Notes: generated by a model from the letters alone, not told the origin. 6,013 bases of DNA from Woeseiaceae bacterium (GCA_022866645.1 JALHUQ010000342.1:1-6013), one strand, 5' to 3'; counted from the first letter of the stretch, positions 1 to 5,371 are shown. Translations and numbers: made by a program.

Positions 1-303
1 ACATCGGTCTTTCAAACCATTACGAATATTTACGACTACGGCATGGAACCCGGTGCCGCCGTCGACGCGACGCGCTTTCATCACCAGCTAATCCCAGCCG
101 ACCTGATCACCTACAGCCCTGGCGTGCCATTGCCGGAGGAGACGATTTCAGCATTGGGTGATCTGGGGTACCGCGCCATACCGCATGGCTGGGAGTTTGG
201 CGATGTAAACGTCATCATGCGAGAAAAGGGCGAGCTGAAAGCAGCGGCGGATTCGCGAAATCGAGGCGAAGCACGTATCTCGCTTATGGAAGTCAGCCCT
301 TAA
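1..303 (+). CDS. ggt: Gamma-glutamyltransferase, C-terminal end (partial, 5' part outside window)
   Basis: The frame is open from base 1 and gives 100 residues before a TAA stop. The fragment matches the end of the small subunit of gamma-glutamyltransferase (Ntn-hydrolase superfamily): FQTITNIYDYGM at 4-15, then the family-typical AVDATRFHHQ at 20-29, and near the end the AAADSRNRGEA segment (81-91), equivalent to the usual 'AAADPRGxGxA' ending. Family enzymes cleave the gamma-glutamyl bond of glutathione and related compounds, normally in the periplasm, after self-cleavage at a Thr that would lie upstream of this window. That Thr and the signal peptide cannot be seen. The 3' end faces the next gene with only 7 bp between stop codons. 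An ATG at 43 lies inside the protein and is not the start. Family assignment is firm; substrate is not determined. Confidence 0.88.
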   Translation, partial: TSVFQTITNIYDYGMEPGAAVDATRFHHQLIPADLITYSPGVPLPEETISALGDLGYRAIPHGWEFGDVNVIMREKGELKAAADSRNRGEARISLMEVSP

Positions 304-310
304 GCCGGCA

Positions 311-1066
311 CTACCACACGCTCCCGAGCGCAACCCTGATCGCCTCTCCACTGACACCGCTGGATTCTTCAGAGGCGAGGAATGCGATCATTTCGGCGAC
401 TTCCTGAGGTGTGGCAACGCGGCCCGGGGGATAAAGCGCCGCCCGTTGCTCCCACACCTGGTCAACCGTAATATGTCGATCCACTGCCTCTTGGCGAGCC
501 GAACGTTCCGCCATCTCCGTACGCACCCATCCGGGTAAAACGGCGTTCGACGTAACGCCGTAAGGTCCCGCGTCCTGCGCAACCGAGCGCATCAGCCCCA
601 GCAGCCCGTGTTTGGAGCTGCTGTACGCACTACCGGCATATTCAGCAACCAGGCCGGCGGTAGAACTCGTATAAACAATACGCCCGTACTGGCGTTCGAT
701 CATGCCCTGCAAAACCAGTCGCGAGAGATGGAATGGGCCATCAAGATTGACACGTATCGTCTCATTCCAGACCTCTGGATCCTGTTCCCAGATGACCTTC
801 TCATGGGCCGAGCCGATACCGTGATTGCAGATAAGAATCTCAATCGGACCCAGCCGTTGCTCGGCATCTGCAACTGCTTGCGCACATCCCTCTGAGGTTC
901 CGAGATCTACTACGGAATATTCGAGACCCGTGTCCGCCAGTTCCTGCTGATTTCGAGCGACACACATCACCTTGGCGCCGCGTCTCGCCAAAAGTTCAGC
1001 GGTCGCACGCCCTATTCCTCGGCTTCCACCTGTAATCAGGGCTACGCGCCCTTCGACTCCACCCAT
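311..1066 (-). CDS. SDR-family NAD(P)-dependent oxidoreductase (FabG-like), 251 aa
   Basis: This is a classical short-chain dehydrogenase/reductase, a cytoplasmic Rossmann-fold enzyme that oxidises or reduces a hydroxyl/carbonyl with NAD(P)(H). Visible motifs are the cofactor loop TGGSRGIG at 12-19, an Asp at 54 in the VVDLG strand, NHG at 81-83 (replacing the usual NAG), and the catalytic tetrad N107, S135, Y148 and K152 (YSSSK). The post-active-site PGWVRTEM is at 179-186. Length is normal for the family. The frame stays open upstream to 1204, but the ATG at 1066 is preferred: it has an AGGGAGT RBS 9 nt upstream and a promoter just before it, and the extra 46 residues look non-coding. R16 after the Gly-rich loop slightly favours NADP(H), which is an inference. 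The C-terminus ends in VALGSVW where most relatives have a 'VDGG' segment. Substrate is unknown; 3-oxoacyl- or 3-hydroxybutyryl-type activity is possible but unproven. Confidence 0.92.
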   Translation of the reverse strand: MGGVEGRVALITGGSRGIGRATAELLARRGAKVMCVARNQQELADTGLEYSVVDLGTSEGCAQAVADAEQRLGPIEILICNHGIGSAHEKVIWEQDPEVWNETIRVNLDGPFHLSRLVLQGMIERQYGRIVYTSSTAGLVAEYAGSAYSSSKHGLLGLMRSVAQDAGPYGVTSNAVLPGWVRTEMAERSARQEAVDRHITVDQVWEQRAALYPPGRVATPQEVAEMIAFLASEESSGVSGEAIRVALGSVW

Positions 1067-1075
1067 TCTGAGAAC

Positions 1076-1082
1076 ACTCCCT
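1076..1082 (-). promoter_or_regulatory. RBS that fixes the SDR start
   Basis: The minus strand reads AGGGAGT here, 9 nt before the ATG at 1066. It supports the short 251-residue reading over the start at 1204, where I see no comparable site. Confidence 0.65.
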
Positions 1083-1098
1083 GCGAAATTTTGGGACC

Positions 1099-1126
1099 AG
1101 TATATATAGCAGCCGAACGCAGACAA
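1099..1126 (-). promoter_or_regulatory. Putative sigma70-type promoter for the SDR gene
   Basis: On the minus strand TTGTCT (1126-1121, 4 of 6 matches to TTGACA) is followed after 16 nt by TATACT (1104-1099, 5 of 6 matches to TATAAT). Transcription would begin near 1092 and give a leader of about 25 nt carrying the RBS. The good spacing and its position immediately upstream of the preferred start make it credible; it is a pattern match only. Confidence 0.5.
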
Positions 1127-1422
1127 GCCCGTGAAAGAGGCTTGCCATGACCAGCACCTTGCCAACACCCCTTGTCGAGCGTTCAATAAAGCGTTGGGCA
1201 GCATGACAGATGTACCATTCGATGCCCGATACAGAAGACAGGATAGATCGTTTGATCGTGGATAACTGAATGGTGGCCCGATGGGGCCAGAACTAACTGA
1301 GGCTGGTAGGCGGGGGGCGATTGCTCTGAGTGGGTGCTGTCGTCGACATAAGAGGCGGCAGCGTGATACCGGGTAGCGCCTGCCCGTGCCCGGGAGTTGA
1401 CTTATCAGTACCAGACTGACGC

Positions 1423-2652
1423 CTAACGCCGGACTTTCTGTGCGAGCGCCGGCATGTTGATCGTTTGGTCCAGCTGCTCGCCGCCTAGAAAATGCAACAG
1501 TGCATCTCGCTGCGCCAGACCGTCACGCCGCCCGAGCGCTATCAGTTCCTGCGTGAAGCTTGCTTCGAACATCAGATAACTGGCTAGCTGGGCGCCCGCA
1601 TTGCCGCGCGCACCGATCACACGCAGCAGCGCACGCAGGCTGCGCGGCAATGAGCGTATATGTCGCATGGCGATGACGCGCAGATCTTCGCTCGGCACGA
1701 CCATCAGCGTGCCGATCTTGTGTACACCCGGCACGGCCTGCGGAGCCACTTCAGCAATGTGATTCAATCGCGCGACGTGCTCGACGTTCGCGTAAATTTG
1801 ATCCATGAACAAGGTGTCAAGCATGTAGCCGAAGAGTTGACCGCTTGTGGGCGATTGCGGCGTTTCGCTTCGCGGCCGCGCCATAACACCGACGGCTTCC
1901 TCGGCGCGCACACCAATTACTAACAGTCTGTCTGCACCCAATTGTATGGCCGGGCTCAGCGGCCACAACTGGCGTTGCGCTCCATCGCCATAGTACTCAC
2001 CGTTGAGCAGCACTGGTGGAAACAGAAAAGGCACCGCCATGCTCGCCATCAGGTGATTGAGTGTCAGGGCTTCGCGCCGGCCGACTCGTTGGTGGTGCGT
2101 CCAATCATGCAAATCCGGATCGCCATCGAAGAACGCGACTGATTCTGCACTGCTGTAACCTGTCGAACATAGCGCCAGCGCACGCACTGCGCCGACGCGC
2201 ACACTGCGCTGCAGGTGCTGCCAATTGATATTGTGGCTCAACATTTCGTGCAGCGGCGAAACGTCAAACAGCGCACGCGGCGGCCGCAGCAGGCCTCCGG
2301 ACACCAGCGATGAACCCCAACGCAATCCAGAACGCAGCATGCTGAGCGTGTCGGCGCGAAATACCTGGTTAACGTGAAAGCCGGCCCAGACGGATTCCAG
2401 TGCCGCCACGCCCCGAGGCCAACGGAACGCCTCCGTTGCAAGCACCGTTGCCGCTACGGCGCCTGCAGAGGTGCCAACGATAATTGAAAATGGATTGGGC
2501 GCATCAGGCAGCAGATCGGCGATCGCACGCAACACACCGACCTGATAGGCGGCTCGCGCGCCGCCGCCGGGCAGCACCAACGCGACCGTGCTGCCGATCT
2601 GAGGCTTGGCATCTGGAAAAACCCGTGCTTTCATGAAGCTAACGATACTCAT
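1423..2652 (-). CDS. Patatin-like phospholipase family protein, 409 aa
   Basis: The protein carries the full patatin signature of a Ser-Asp dyad lipid acyl hydrolase. With the ATG at 2652 as residue 1, the oxyanion-hole loop GGGAR is at 29-33 (LPGGGARAAYQVGVL context), the nucleophile elbow GTSAG at 60-64 gives Ser62, and the catalytic Asp is D223 in YGDGA. Known relatives hydrolyse phospholipids or acylglycerols; the substrate here is not predictable. About 185 residues follow the DGA motif and show no motif I recognise, although this region has helical, Arg-rich segments (near 330-345). No signal peptide or clear membrane segment is visible, so it is probably cytoplasmic or peripheral on the inner membrane. 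The start is uncertain: a GTG at 2682 and an ATG at 2634 are also in frame, and none has a strong RBS. The 2634 start still leaves the usual short lead into the first strand. It is transcribed alone, with no adjacent partner. Confidence 0.9.
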   Translation of the reverse strand: MSIVSFMKARVFPDAKPQIGSTVALVLPGGGARAAYQVGVLRAIADLLPDAPNPFSIIVGTSAGAVAATVLATEAFRWPRGVAALESVWAGFHVNQVFRADTLSMLRSGLRWGSSLVSGGLLRPPRALFDVSPLHEMLSHNINWQHLQRSVRVGAVRALALCSTGYSSAESVAFFDGDPDLHDWTHHQRVGRREALTLNHLMASMAVPFLFPPVLLNGEYYGDGAQRQLWPLSPAIQLGADRLLVIGVRAEEAVGVMARPRSETPQSPTSGQLFGYMLDTLFMDQIYANVEHVARLNHIAEVAPQAVPGVHKIGTLMVVPSEDLRVIAMRHIRSLPRSLRALLRVIGARGNAGAQLASYLMFEASFTQELIALGRRDGLAQRDALLHFLGGEQLDQTINMPALAQKVRR

Positions 2653-2777
2653 CCGCACAGGCAAGACCTGAACGTGGGTCACAGTTCACGCGGCTGCGGC
2701 TCGGCGTCGCCAATCCCGCTTGACACAGTAACCGCGATAGATTCTGCTGTCCTCAGCCGATCGGCATAGGGGGCAAC

Positions 2778-2988
2778 ATGGACAAGAACCGCATGGTTTC
2801 TTGTCATCACGAGTTTTGTCTATGTGTTGATGGGGCTCTTTGCTGGTCATATTCGGCGCAACATCCTGCCCAGAGCGAAAGATCTCGCGCCCGGCACGCT
2901 GGTGCAGGATGCAAAAGCGGGCACTGATTCTTCTGCAATACGTCCCGGAGACACCCGGAAAGAAAGTTATCGGATCTATTTGTTTTGA
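2778..2988 (+). pseudogene. Small single-pass membrane protein gene, apparently interrupted by a 1-base frameshift
   Basis: An ATG at 2778 has AGGGGG 4 nt upstream and reads MDKNRMV, but that frame then runs into Cys/His-rich non-protein-like sequence and stops. From 2800 the neighbouring frame reads LVITSFVYVLMGLFAG followed by HIRRNILPRAKDLAPG and a hydrophilic tail ending in YRIYLF at a TGA (2986-2988). This looks like a transmembrane helix, a basic anchor and a tail, with GC-rich third positions typical of coding DNA. Removing one T from the GTTTC at 2796-2800 joins the two parts into a 69-residue protein with an N-terminal RBS. The unbroken frame has no good start: its codons before 2800 contain none, and the GTG at 2824 or ATG at 2830 would cut the helix. 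Possibilities are a real pseudogene, a sequencing error, or translation from an unusual start. I do not recognise the protein family. Confidence 0.4.
2781..2805. repeat. Inverted repeat just inside the start of the small ORF
   Basis: The left arm GACAAGAACC (2781-2790) and right arm GGTTTCTTGTC (2795-2805) are complementary over 10 bp around a GCAT loop, apart from one unpaired T in the right arm. It begins directly after the ATG at 2778-2780, so the transcript could fold over the start of the coding region. It is not a terminator, as no T run follows on either strand. Confidence 0.55.
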
Positions 2989-3015
2989 GATTCCTTGATT
3001 GCATGGGGTGCCGAA

Positions 3016-3031
3016 GTCCTCGTTCGAGGAC
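3016..3031. repeat. Compact perfect hairpin
   Basis: GTCCTCG and CGAGGAC pair over 7 bp around only two bases, or more realistically 6 bp around a GTTC tetraloop. It lies 28 bp after the stop of the broken small ORF. No T-rich tract follows on either strand, so an intrinsic terminator is not supported. The GTTCGA string recalls a tRNA T-loop, but the rest of a tRNA is absent. Confidence 0.4.
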
Positions 3032-3083
3032 CGTACTCGATCTCATCTAAACGCGGAACGGGCTCGAGTCCGACTGATTTATC

Positions 3084-3311
3084 CTATTGAATGCACTCGA
3101 TGGATGCTTTGATATCGTCGAGACTGGAGCGGTGAATTGCAATATCGATATTGCCAGCAAGTTCGTAGCGTATGGTTACGCTTGTATGCGCTGAACGGTA
3201 GGGGATACATAGTGAATGGAGCCGGAACGACCGGAAAGCCTGCTCCATTACCTCTGCAATACGCTCCAGGGCTGCCGTTGAGCTAAACTTGGGCTTGTGA
3301 ACGTAGCACAT
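3084..3311 (-). CDS. Hypothetical protein, 75 aa
   Basis: I do not recognise this protein. The predicted pattern looks foldable: an amphipathic helix around 14-32 (ALERIAEVMEQAFRSF), two alternating strands around 42-59 (HTSVTIRYELAGNIDIAI), and a closing helix from 61 to the end, giving alpha-beta-beta-alpha. About 56% of third codon positions are G or C, only mildly coding-like. The ATG at 3311 has GGAG only 2 nt upstream, closer than usual; the Met at residue 22 is an alternative start. No signal peptide or membrane segment is seen. It would be divergent from the AlaX gene with only 38 bp between the two starts. It could equally be a chance ORF or the remnant of a longer gene. Confidence 0.38.
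   Translation of the reverse strand: MCYVHKPKFSSTAALERIAEVMEQAFRSFRLHSLCIPYRSAHTSVTIRYELAGNIDIAIHRSSLDDIKASIECIQ
3139..3154. repeat. 16-bp perfect palindrome
   Basis: GCAATATCGATATTGC reads the same on both strands. It sits inside the 75-codon ORF, where it encodes part of the second predicted strand (GNIDIAI), about 200 bp upstream of the AlaX start. It could be a dimeric protein-binding site or simple coincidence with coding sequence. Confidence 0.5.
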
Positions 3312-3338
3312 GACTCCGATCAGAAACCGCCAAACAGC

Positions 3339-3343
3339 AAGGA
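3339..3343 (+). promoter_or_regulatory. RBS of the alanyl-tRNA editing gene
   Basis: AAGGA ends 6 nt before the ATG at 3350. This supports 3350 over the out-of-frame ATG at 3310. Confidence 0.65.
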
Positions 3344-3349
3344 TTCAAA

Positions 3350-4063
3350 ATGTCAGAAGTAAGAAGAGCCTACTACGACGACAGTTACCGAAAAGAGCTC
3401 AAGGCAATAGTTACCGCTGTCAATGGCGAATGGATCGAGTTGGACCAGACGATTTTCTACCCCTTGGGTGGCGGACAACCCGGGGACACAGGGGTTGTGA
3501 TCGGGCGCGATGGAAGCGTCTATAAAGTGCTGGATACCAGAAAGGGCGATTCAAACGAACAAATCAAACACCAGCTCGATACTAACGACCATGGGCTAAA
3601 ACCTGGCGAGTCGGTCGATATCGCTATCGATTGGGAGCGGCGCTTTATGCACATGCGAATGCATACCTGCATGCACTTGCTGGGTTCCCTGATCCCGGTG
3701 CCAGTGACGGGCGGATCGGTGGGGGCGGAAAGAAGTCGACTGGATTTCGATCTCGGCGAGCATCAGATTGACAAAGAGGACCTGACGAAACGCATCAACG
3801 TGCTCGTCTCGGAAGCGCACAACGTTGTTTTCGGCACAATCACCGAAGCTGAGCTCGACGAACGCCCGGAACTCGTCCGGACGATGTCCGTGCAACCACC
3901 CCGAGGAGCGGGCGACATCCGAACGGTTCGCATCGAGGATGTCGACTTTCAGCCGTGCGGCGGTACCCACGTAAATAATACAAATGAAATCGGCGTCGTG
4001 CGGATAAGCAAAATCGAGAACAAGGGCAAACGCAATCGTCGCGTTCACCTGGTGCTCGAGTAA
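3350..4063 (+). CDS. alaX: Alanyl-tRNA editing protein, AlaX type, 237 aa
   Basis: This is a free-standing relative of the editing domain of alanyl-tRNA synthetase. Such proteins hydrolyse mischarged Ser-tRNA(Ala), and in some cases Gly-tRNA(Ala), in trans in the cytoplasm. The N-terminal domain contains FYPLGGGQPGDTG at 36-48, the hallmark of the synthetase-like beta-barrel part. The editing core has both halves of the zinc site: HTCMH at 105-109 (His105, His109; usually HTALH or similar) and PCGGTH at 202-207 (Cys203, His207). The length with an N-terminal barrel, and no C-terminal DHHA1 region, fits the medium-length AlaX class. All four metal ligands are present, so it is predicted to be active. 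It stands alone between a divergent uncertain ORF and a convergent secreted protein. No promoter could be identified with confidence. The 3' flank (4086-4112) can form a weak stem, but lacks a T run. Confidence 0.93.
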   Translation: MSEVRRAYYDDSYRKELKAIVTAVNGEWIELDQTIFYPLGGGQPGDTGVVIGRDGSVYKVLDTRKGDSNEQIKHQLDTNDHGLKPGESVDIAIDWERRFMHMRMHTCMHLLGSLIPVPVTGGSVGAERSRLDFDLGEHQIDKEDLTKRINVLVSEAHNVVFGTITEAELDERPELVRTMSVQPPRGAGDIRTVRIEDVDFQPCGGTHVNNTNEIGVVRISKIENKGKRNRRVHLVLE

Positions 4064-4117
4064 GCAAAAAGGCCCGCTACTGCAACGATCCGAACGGCCG
4101 ATTTGGGGGTCGTCCCG

Positions 4118-4606
4118 CTACCCTTTGTAGCAAGAGAGCTTTTCGATTTCGGCACCTATACCGACCAATCTGACAGTCTGGCTTAGCGTGTCTCCGTTGG
4201 ACGGATCGGTTACTTGCATGACCAGTTTTTCGCCGGATCGTAATTGAGTGATCATGCCAGGCACATCTTTCATTGGCATCCATGATGCTTTGTTATTTGT
4301 CGCCAACGACCAAAGTTCCGGGCCGTATGCCTCATTTTGGTCAACTCGCATCTGTACGCTGACTTCACGATCACCATCGCCGGTCATGACCTTGTGCGAC
4401 AACATGATATTGAGGCCGTCTGTTTCGCATTTCACACTAATAATCAATCCGTCCCTGCCTTCATACAGGTCAGTTGAGGCCACTACGTGGCTTCGATCAA
4501 TATCGTCCGCTGCATCCAATATATGTTTGTATTCCCAGCCTGCAAATGACGGCTGCGCCAACACGATACATACGCATGCAATAAGACGTTTCACAATTGA
4601 TGACAT
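4118..4606 (-). CDS. Secreted (periplasmic) protein resembling VasI-like proteins, 162 aa
   Basis: The N-terminus is a classic Sec signal peptide: a basic start (MSSIVKR), a hydrophobic core (LIACVCIVLA) and a likely signal peptidase I cut after SFA at residue 22. The mature part of about 140 residues begins GWEYKHI and is mostly beta-strand-like. It holds Trp24, Cys60 in the strand LIISVKC, an MRVD segment at 86-89, Trp99 and Trp109, then VRLVGIGAEIEKLSCYKG with Cys159. This order (early Trp, 'l.v.C', 'v.mRvD', 'W', late 'G....i..L..C') resembles VasI/TagO-type periplasmic proteins, known from type VI secretion loci and also as lone secreted proteins. C60 and C159 could form a disulfide. No type VI genes are nearby, so a secretion role is not implied. 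The start is backed by GGAG 8 nt upstream. The family link is a recollection of pattern, not a search result. Confidence 0.75.
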   Translation of the reverse strand: MSSIVKRLIACVCIVLAQPSFAGWEYKHILDAADDIDRSHVVASTDLYEGRDGLIISVKCETDGLNIMLSHKVMTGDGDREVSVQMRVDQNEAYGPELWSLATNNKASWMPMKDVPGMITQLRSGEKLVMQVTDPSNGDTLSQTVRLVGIGAEIEKLSCYKG

Positions 4607-4768
4607 AGCACTGGCTCCACGAAATTTGTCGGGCTGGTTTAGACCAACACCCTAATCAGCCGATTGGTCGAACGATTATCGCGATTTTACACCGATTACG
4701 TATTCCGTCCCGCTCCGGACCCGAGTAAGTTACAAAAATAGTTAATACGGCCAATAAGAGGTACCGGC
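4607..4768. promoter_or_regulatory. Divergent regulatory region with phased CGATT motifs
   Basis: These 162 bp separate two genes for exported proteins read in opposite directions. Four CGATT motifs start at 4661, 4673, 4682 and 4693, at intervals of 12, 9 and 11 bp, close to one helical turn each. GACCAA (4642-4647) and TTGGTC (4664-4669) form a 6-bp inverted repeat, and TGGT/ACCA pair at 4635-4646. A GATAAT (-10-like, minus strand) lies at 4680-4675, overlapping the second motif, but has no good -35 partner. No firm -10/-35 pair was found for the cytochrome gene. Confidence 0.4.
4756..4762 (+). promoter_or_regulatory. RBS of the dihaem cytochrome gene
   Basis: AAGAGGT ends 6 nt before the ATG at 4769, a strong Shine-Dalgarno match. 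The next residues form a proper signal peptide, so this start is well supported. Confidence 0.7.
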
Positions 4769-5368
4769 ATGTGCCATCCCCGAATTCACTTATTACTCGC
4801 CTGTTTCGCGCTGCTGGTCTCCCCGGCGTCTGTGATCGCCGCCCCGGCAATTGTTGACACGTGCGCCGAATGCCATGGCGCCGATGGCATGGGGCGGGGT
4901 CTAGCGATGGTCCCGGTGATTGCCGGAATTCCGGCAGCACACATCGAGCAGGCGATCTATGCCTATGTAGACGGCGCCAGGCGCTGTGCAAGAGAGCCTC
5001 GCATGTGCGAGACAGTAGCGGCACTGTCGGAAATCGAGGTAGCCGAAGTCGCAGAATATTTCGCGGCTCAGGTACGCGGCTCGTCCCACGAGGAATTCGA
5101 CAAGGTCCTTGCTGCTGAGGGTGAGGTTTTGCATAAACAACACTGTTCGAACTGTCACTTGCCACCGGACCATGAGAGCGTGGCGGATGCTATCGGTTAC
5201 CCGCTGCACGGGCAGCGCTCGGAATATCTGCGTTACGCCATCGAGGCTTATTTCGCTGGCGACCGCGAGGCGTTGCTTGAGGCCATGGCGGACCAAATTC
5301 GGCAACTGAAGGCCGGCGATCTCGGTGCGCTGGTTAACTATTATTCGAGCTACCGATCGGCAGACTGA
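4769..5368 (+). CDS. Dihaem c-type cytochrome, periplasmic, 199 aa
   Basis: Two CXXCH haem-binding motifs, CAECH at 32-36 and CSNCH at 126-130, mark a two-domain cytochrome c with covalently bound haems. It would be an electron carrier or the electron-transfer subunit of a periplasmic complex. The signal peptide covers residues 1-24, with a likely cut at VIA/AP. Domain one has Met47 in GLAMVPVIAG as a likely sixth haem ligand, as in cytochrome c4/c553-type folds. In domain two the only late Met is Met173 (LLEAMADQIRQL), the probable ligand. The layout is like cytochrome c4 and the dihaem subunit of flavocytochrome c sulfide dehydrogenase, but no flavoprotein gene is adjacent in the window. 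An unusual pair, Cys73 and Cys80 (RRCAREPRMC), sits between the haem domains and could make a disulfide. The gene ends 3 bp short of the convergent EAL gene. Redox partner is unknown. Confidence 0.9.
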   Translation: MCHPRIHLLLACFALLVSPASVIAAPAIVDTCAECHGADGMGRGLAMVPVIAGIPAAHIEQAIYAYVDGARRCAREPRMCETVAALSEIEVAEVAEYFAAQVRGSSHEEFDKVLAAEGEVLHKQHCSNCHLPPDHESVADAIGYPLHGQRSEYLRYAIEAYFAGDREALLEAMADQIRQLKAGDLGALVNYYSSYRSAD

Positions 5369-5371
5369 AGA

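Larger units (their letters stand above)
1067..1422. other. Intergenic region between patatin-like and SDR genes
   Basis: These 356 bp hold the SDR promoter and RBS near 1076-1126. Beyond those I see no gene. Two inverted repeats are present. A perfect 6-bp stem, TGGCCC/GGGCCA with a 4-nt loop, lies at 1274-1289. ACCATTC at 1214-1220 pairs with GAATGGT at 1268-1274, enclosing 47 nt. Neither is followed by a T run, so no intrinsic terminator for the patatin-like gene can be called. The only short frames, such as the 19-codon one from 1147, have no RBS and unremarkable composition. Confidence 0.5.
2683..3349. other. Long low-gene-density stretch between patatin-like and alaX genes
   Basis: This region of 667 bp has no securely identified gene. 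It contains a probable frameshifted small membrane-protein gene (2778-2988, +), a compact hairpin at 3016-3031, an unrecognised ORF (3084-3311, -) with a 16-bp palindrome inside it (3139-3154), and the leader of the AlaX gene. The first 95 bp must hold whatever promoter drives the patatin-like gene, but I cannot point to a convincing -35/-10 pair there. Confidence 0.5.

Noticed and set aside
43..303. Separate 86-residue gene starting at 43
   Set aside because: The same frame is open to base 1 and the residues before the Met belong to gamma-glutamyltransferase.
1067..1204. N-terminal extension of the SDR to a start at 1204
   Set aside because: The added 46 residues carry no SDR homology and overlap the probable promoter and RBS; the ATG at 1066 gives the normal family length.
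1258..1266. CGTGGATAA, one mismatch from a DnaA box
   Set aside because: A single site with one mismatch is expected by chance about once in a window of this size; there is no cluster or AT-rich unwinding region.
1183..1427. Integron attC-like heptamers: GTTGGGC near 1184-1190 and GCCTAAC at 1421-1427
   Set aside because: Neither has a properly oriented complementary partner at attC distance, and one overlaps the patatin-like stop codon; no integrase gene or cassette structure is present.
3016..3031. tRNA T-arm-like GTTCGA hairpin
   Set aside because: The loop and stem sizes do not fit, and no acceptor, D or anticodon arm can be drawn around it.
2807..3046. 79-codon minus-strand ORF opposite the small membrane ORF
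   Set aside because: Composition is Cys/Arg-rich and unlike a protein; the plus strand offers a transmembrane helix with coding-like codons.
3596..4048. 150-codon minus-strand ORF inside the AlaX gene
   Set aside because: It is a shadow: the plus strand carries all AlaX motifs, and the antisense protein shows no domain pattern.
4064..4117. Intrinsic terminators between the AlaX and secreted-protein genes
   Set aside because: A 7-bp stem with a wobble pair (4085-4113) has no T run after it on the plus strand. The T5 on the minus strand (4066-4070) is preceded only by a 4-bp GGCC pairing. An 8-bp direct repeat CCCGCTAC (4073, 4114) has no evident role.
4656..5165. 169-codon minus-strand ORF across the cytochrome 5' half
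   Set aside because: Its sequence is Arg/Pro-rich without domain logic, while the opposite strand encodes a signal peptide and two CXXCH motifs.
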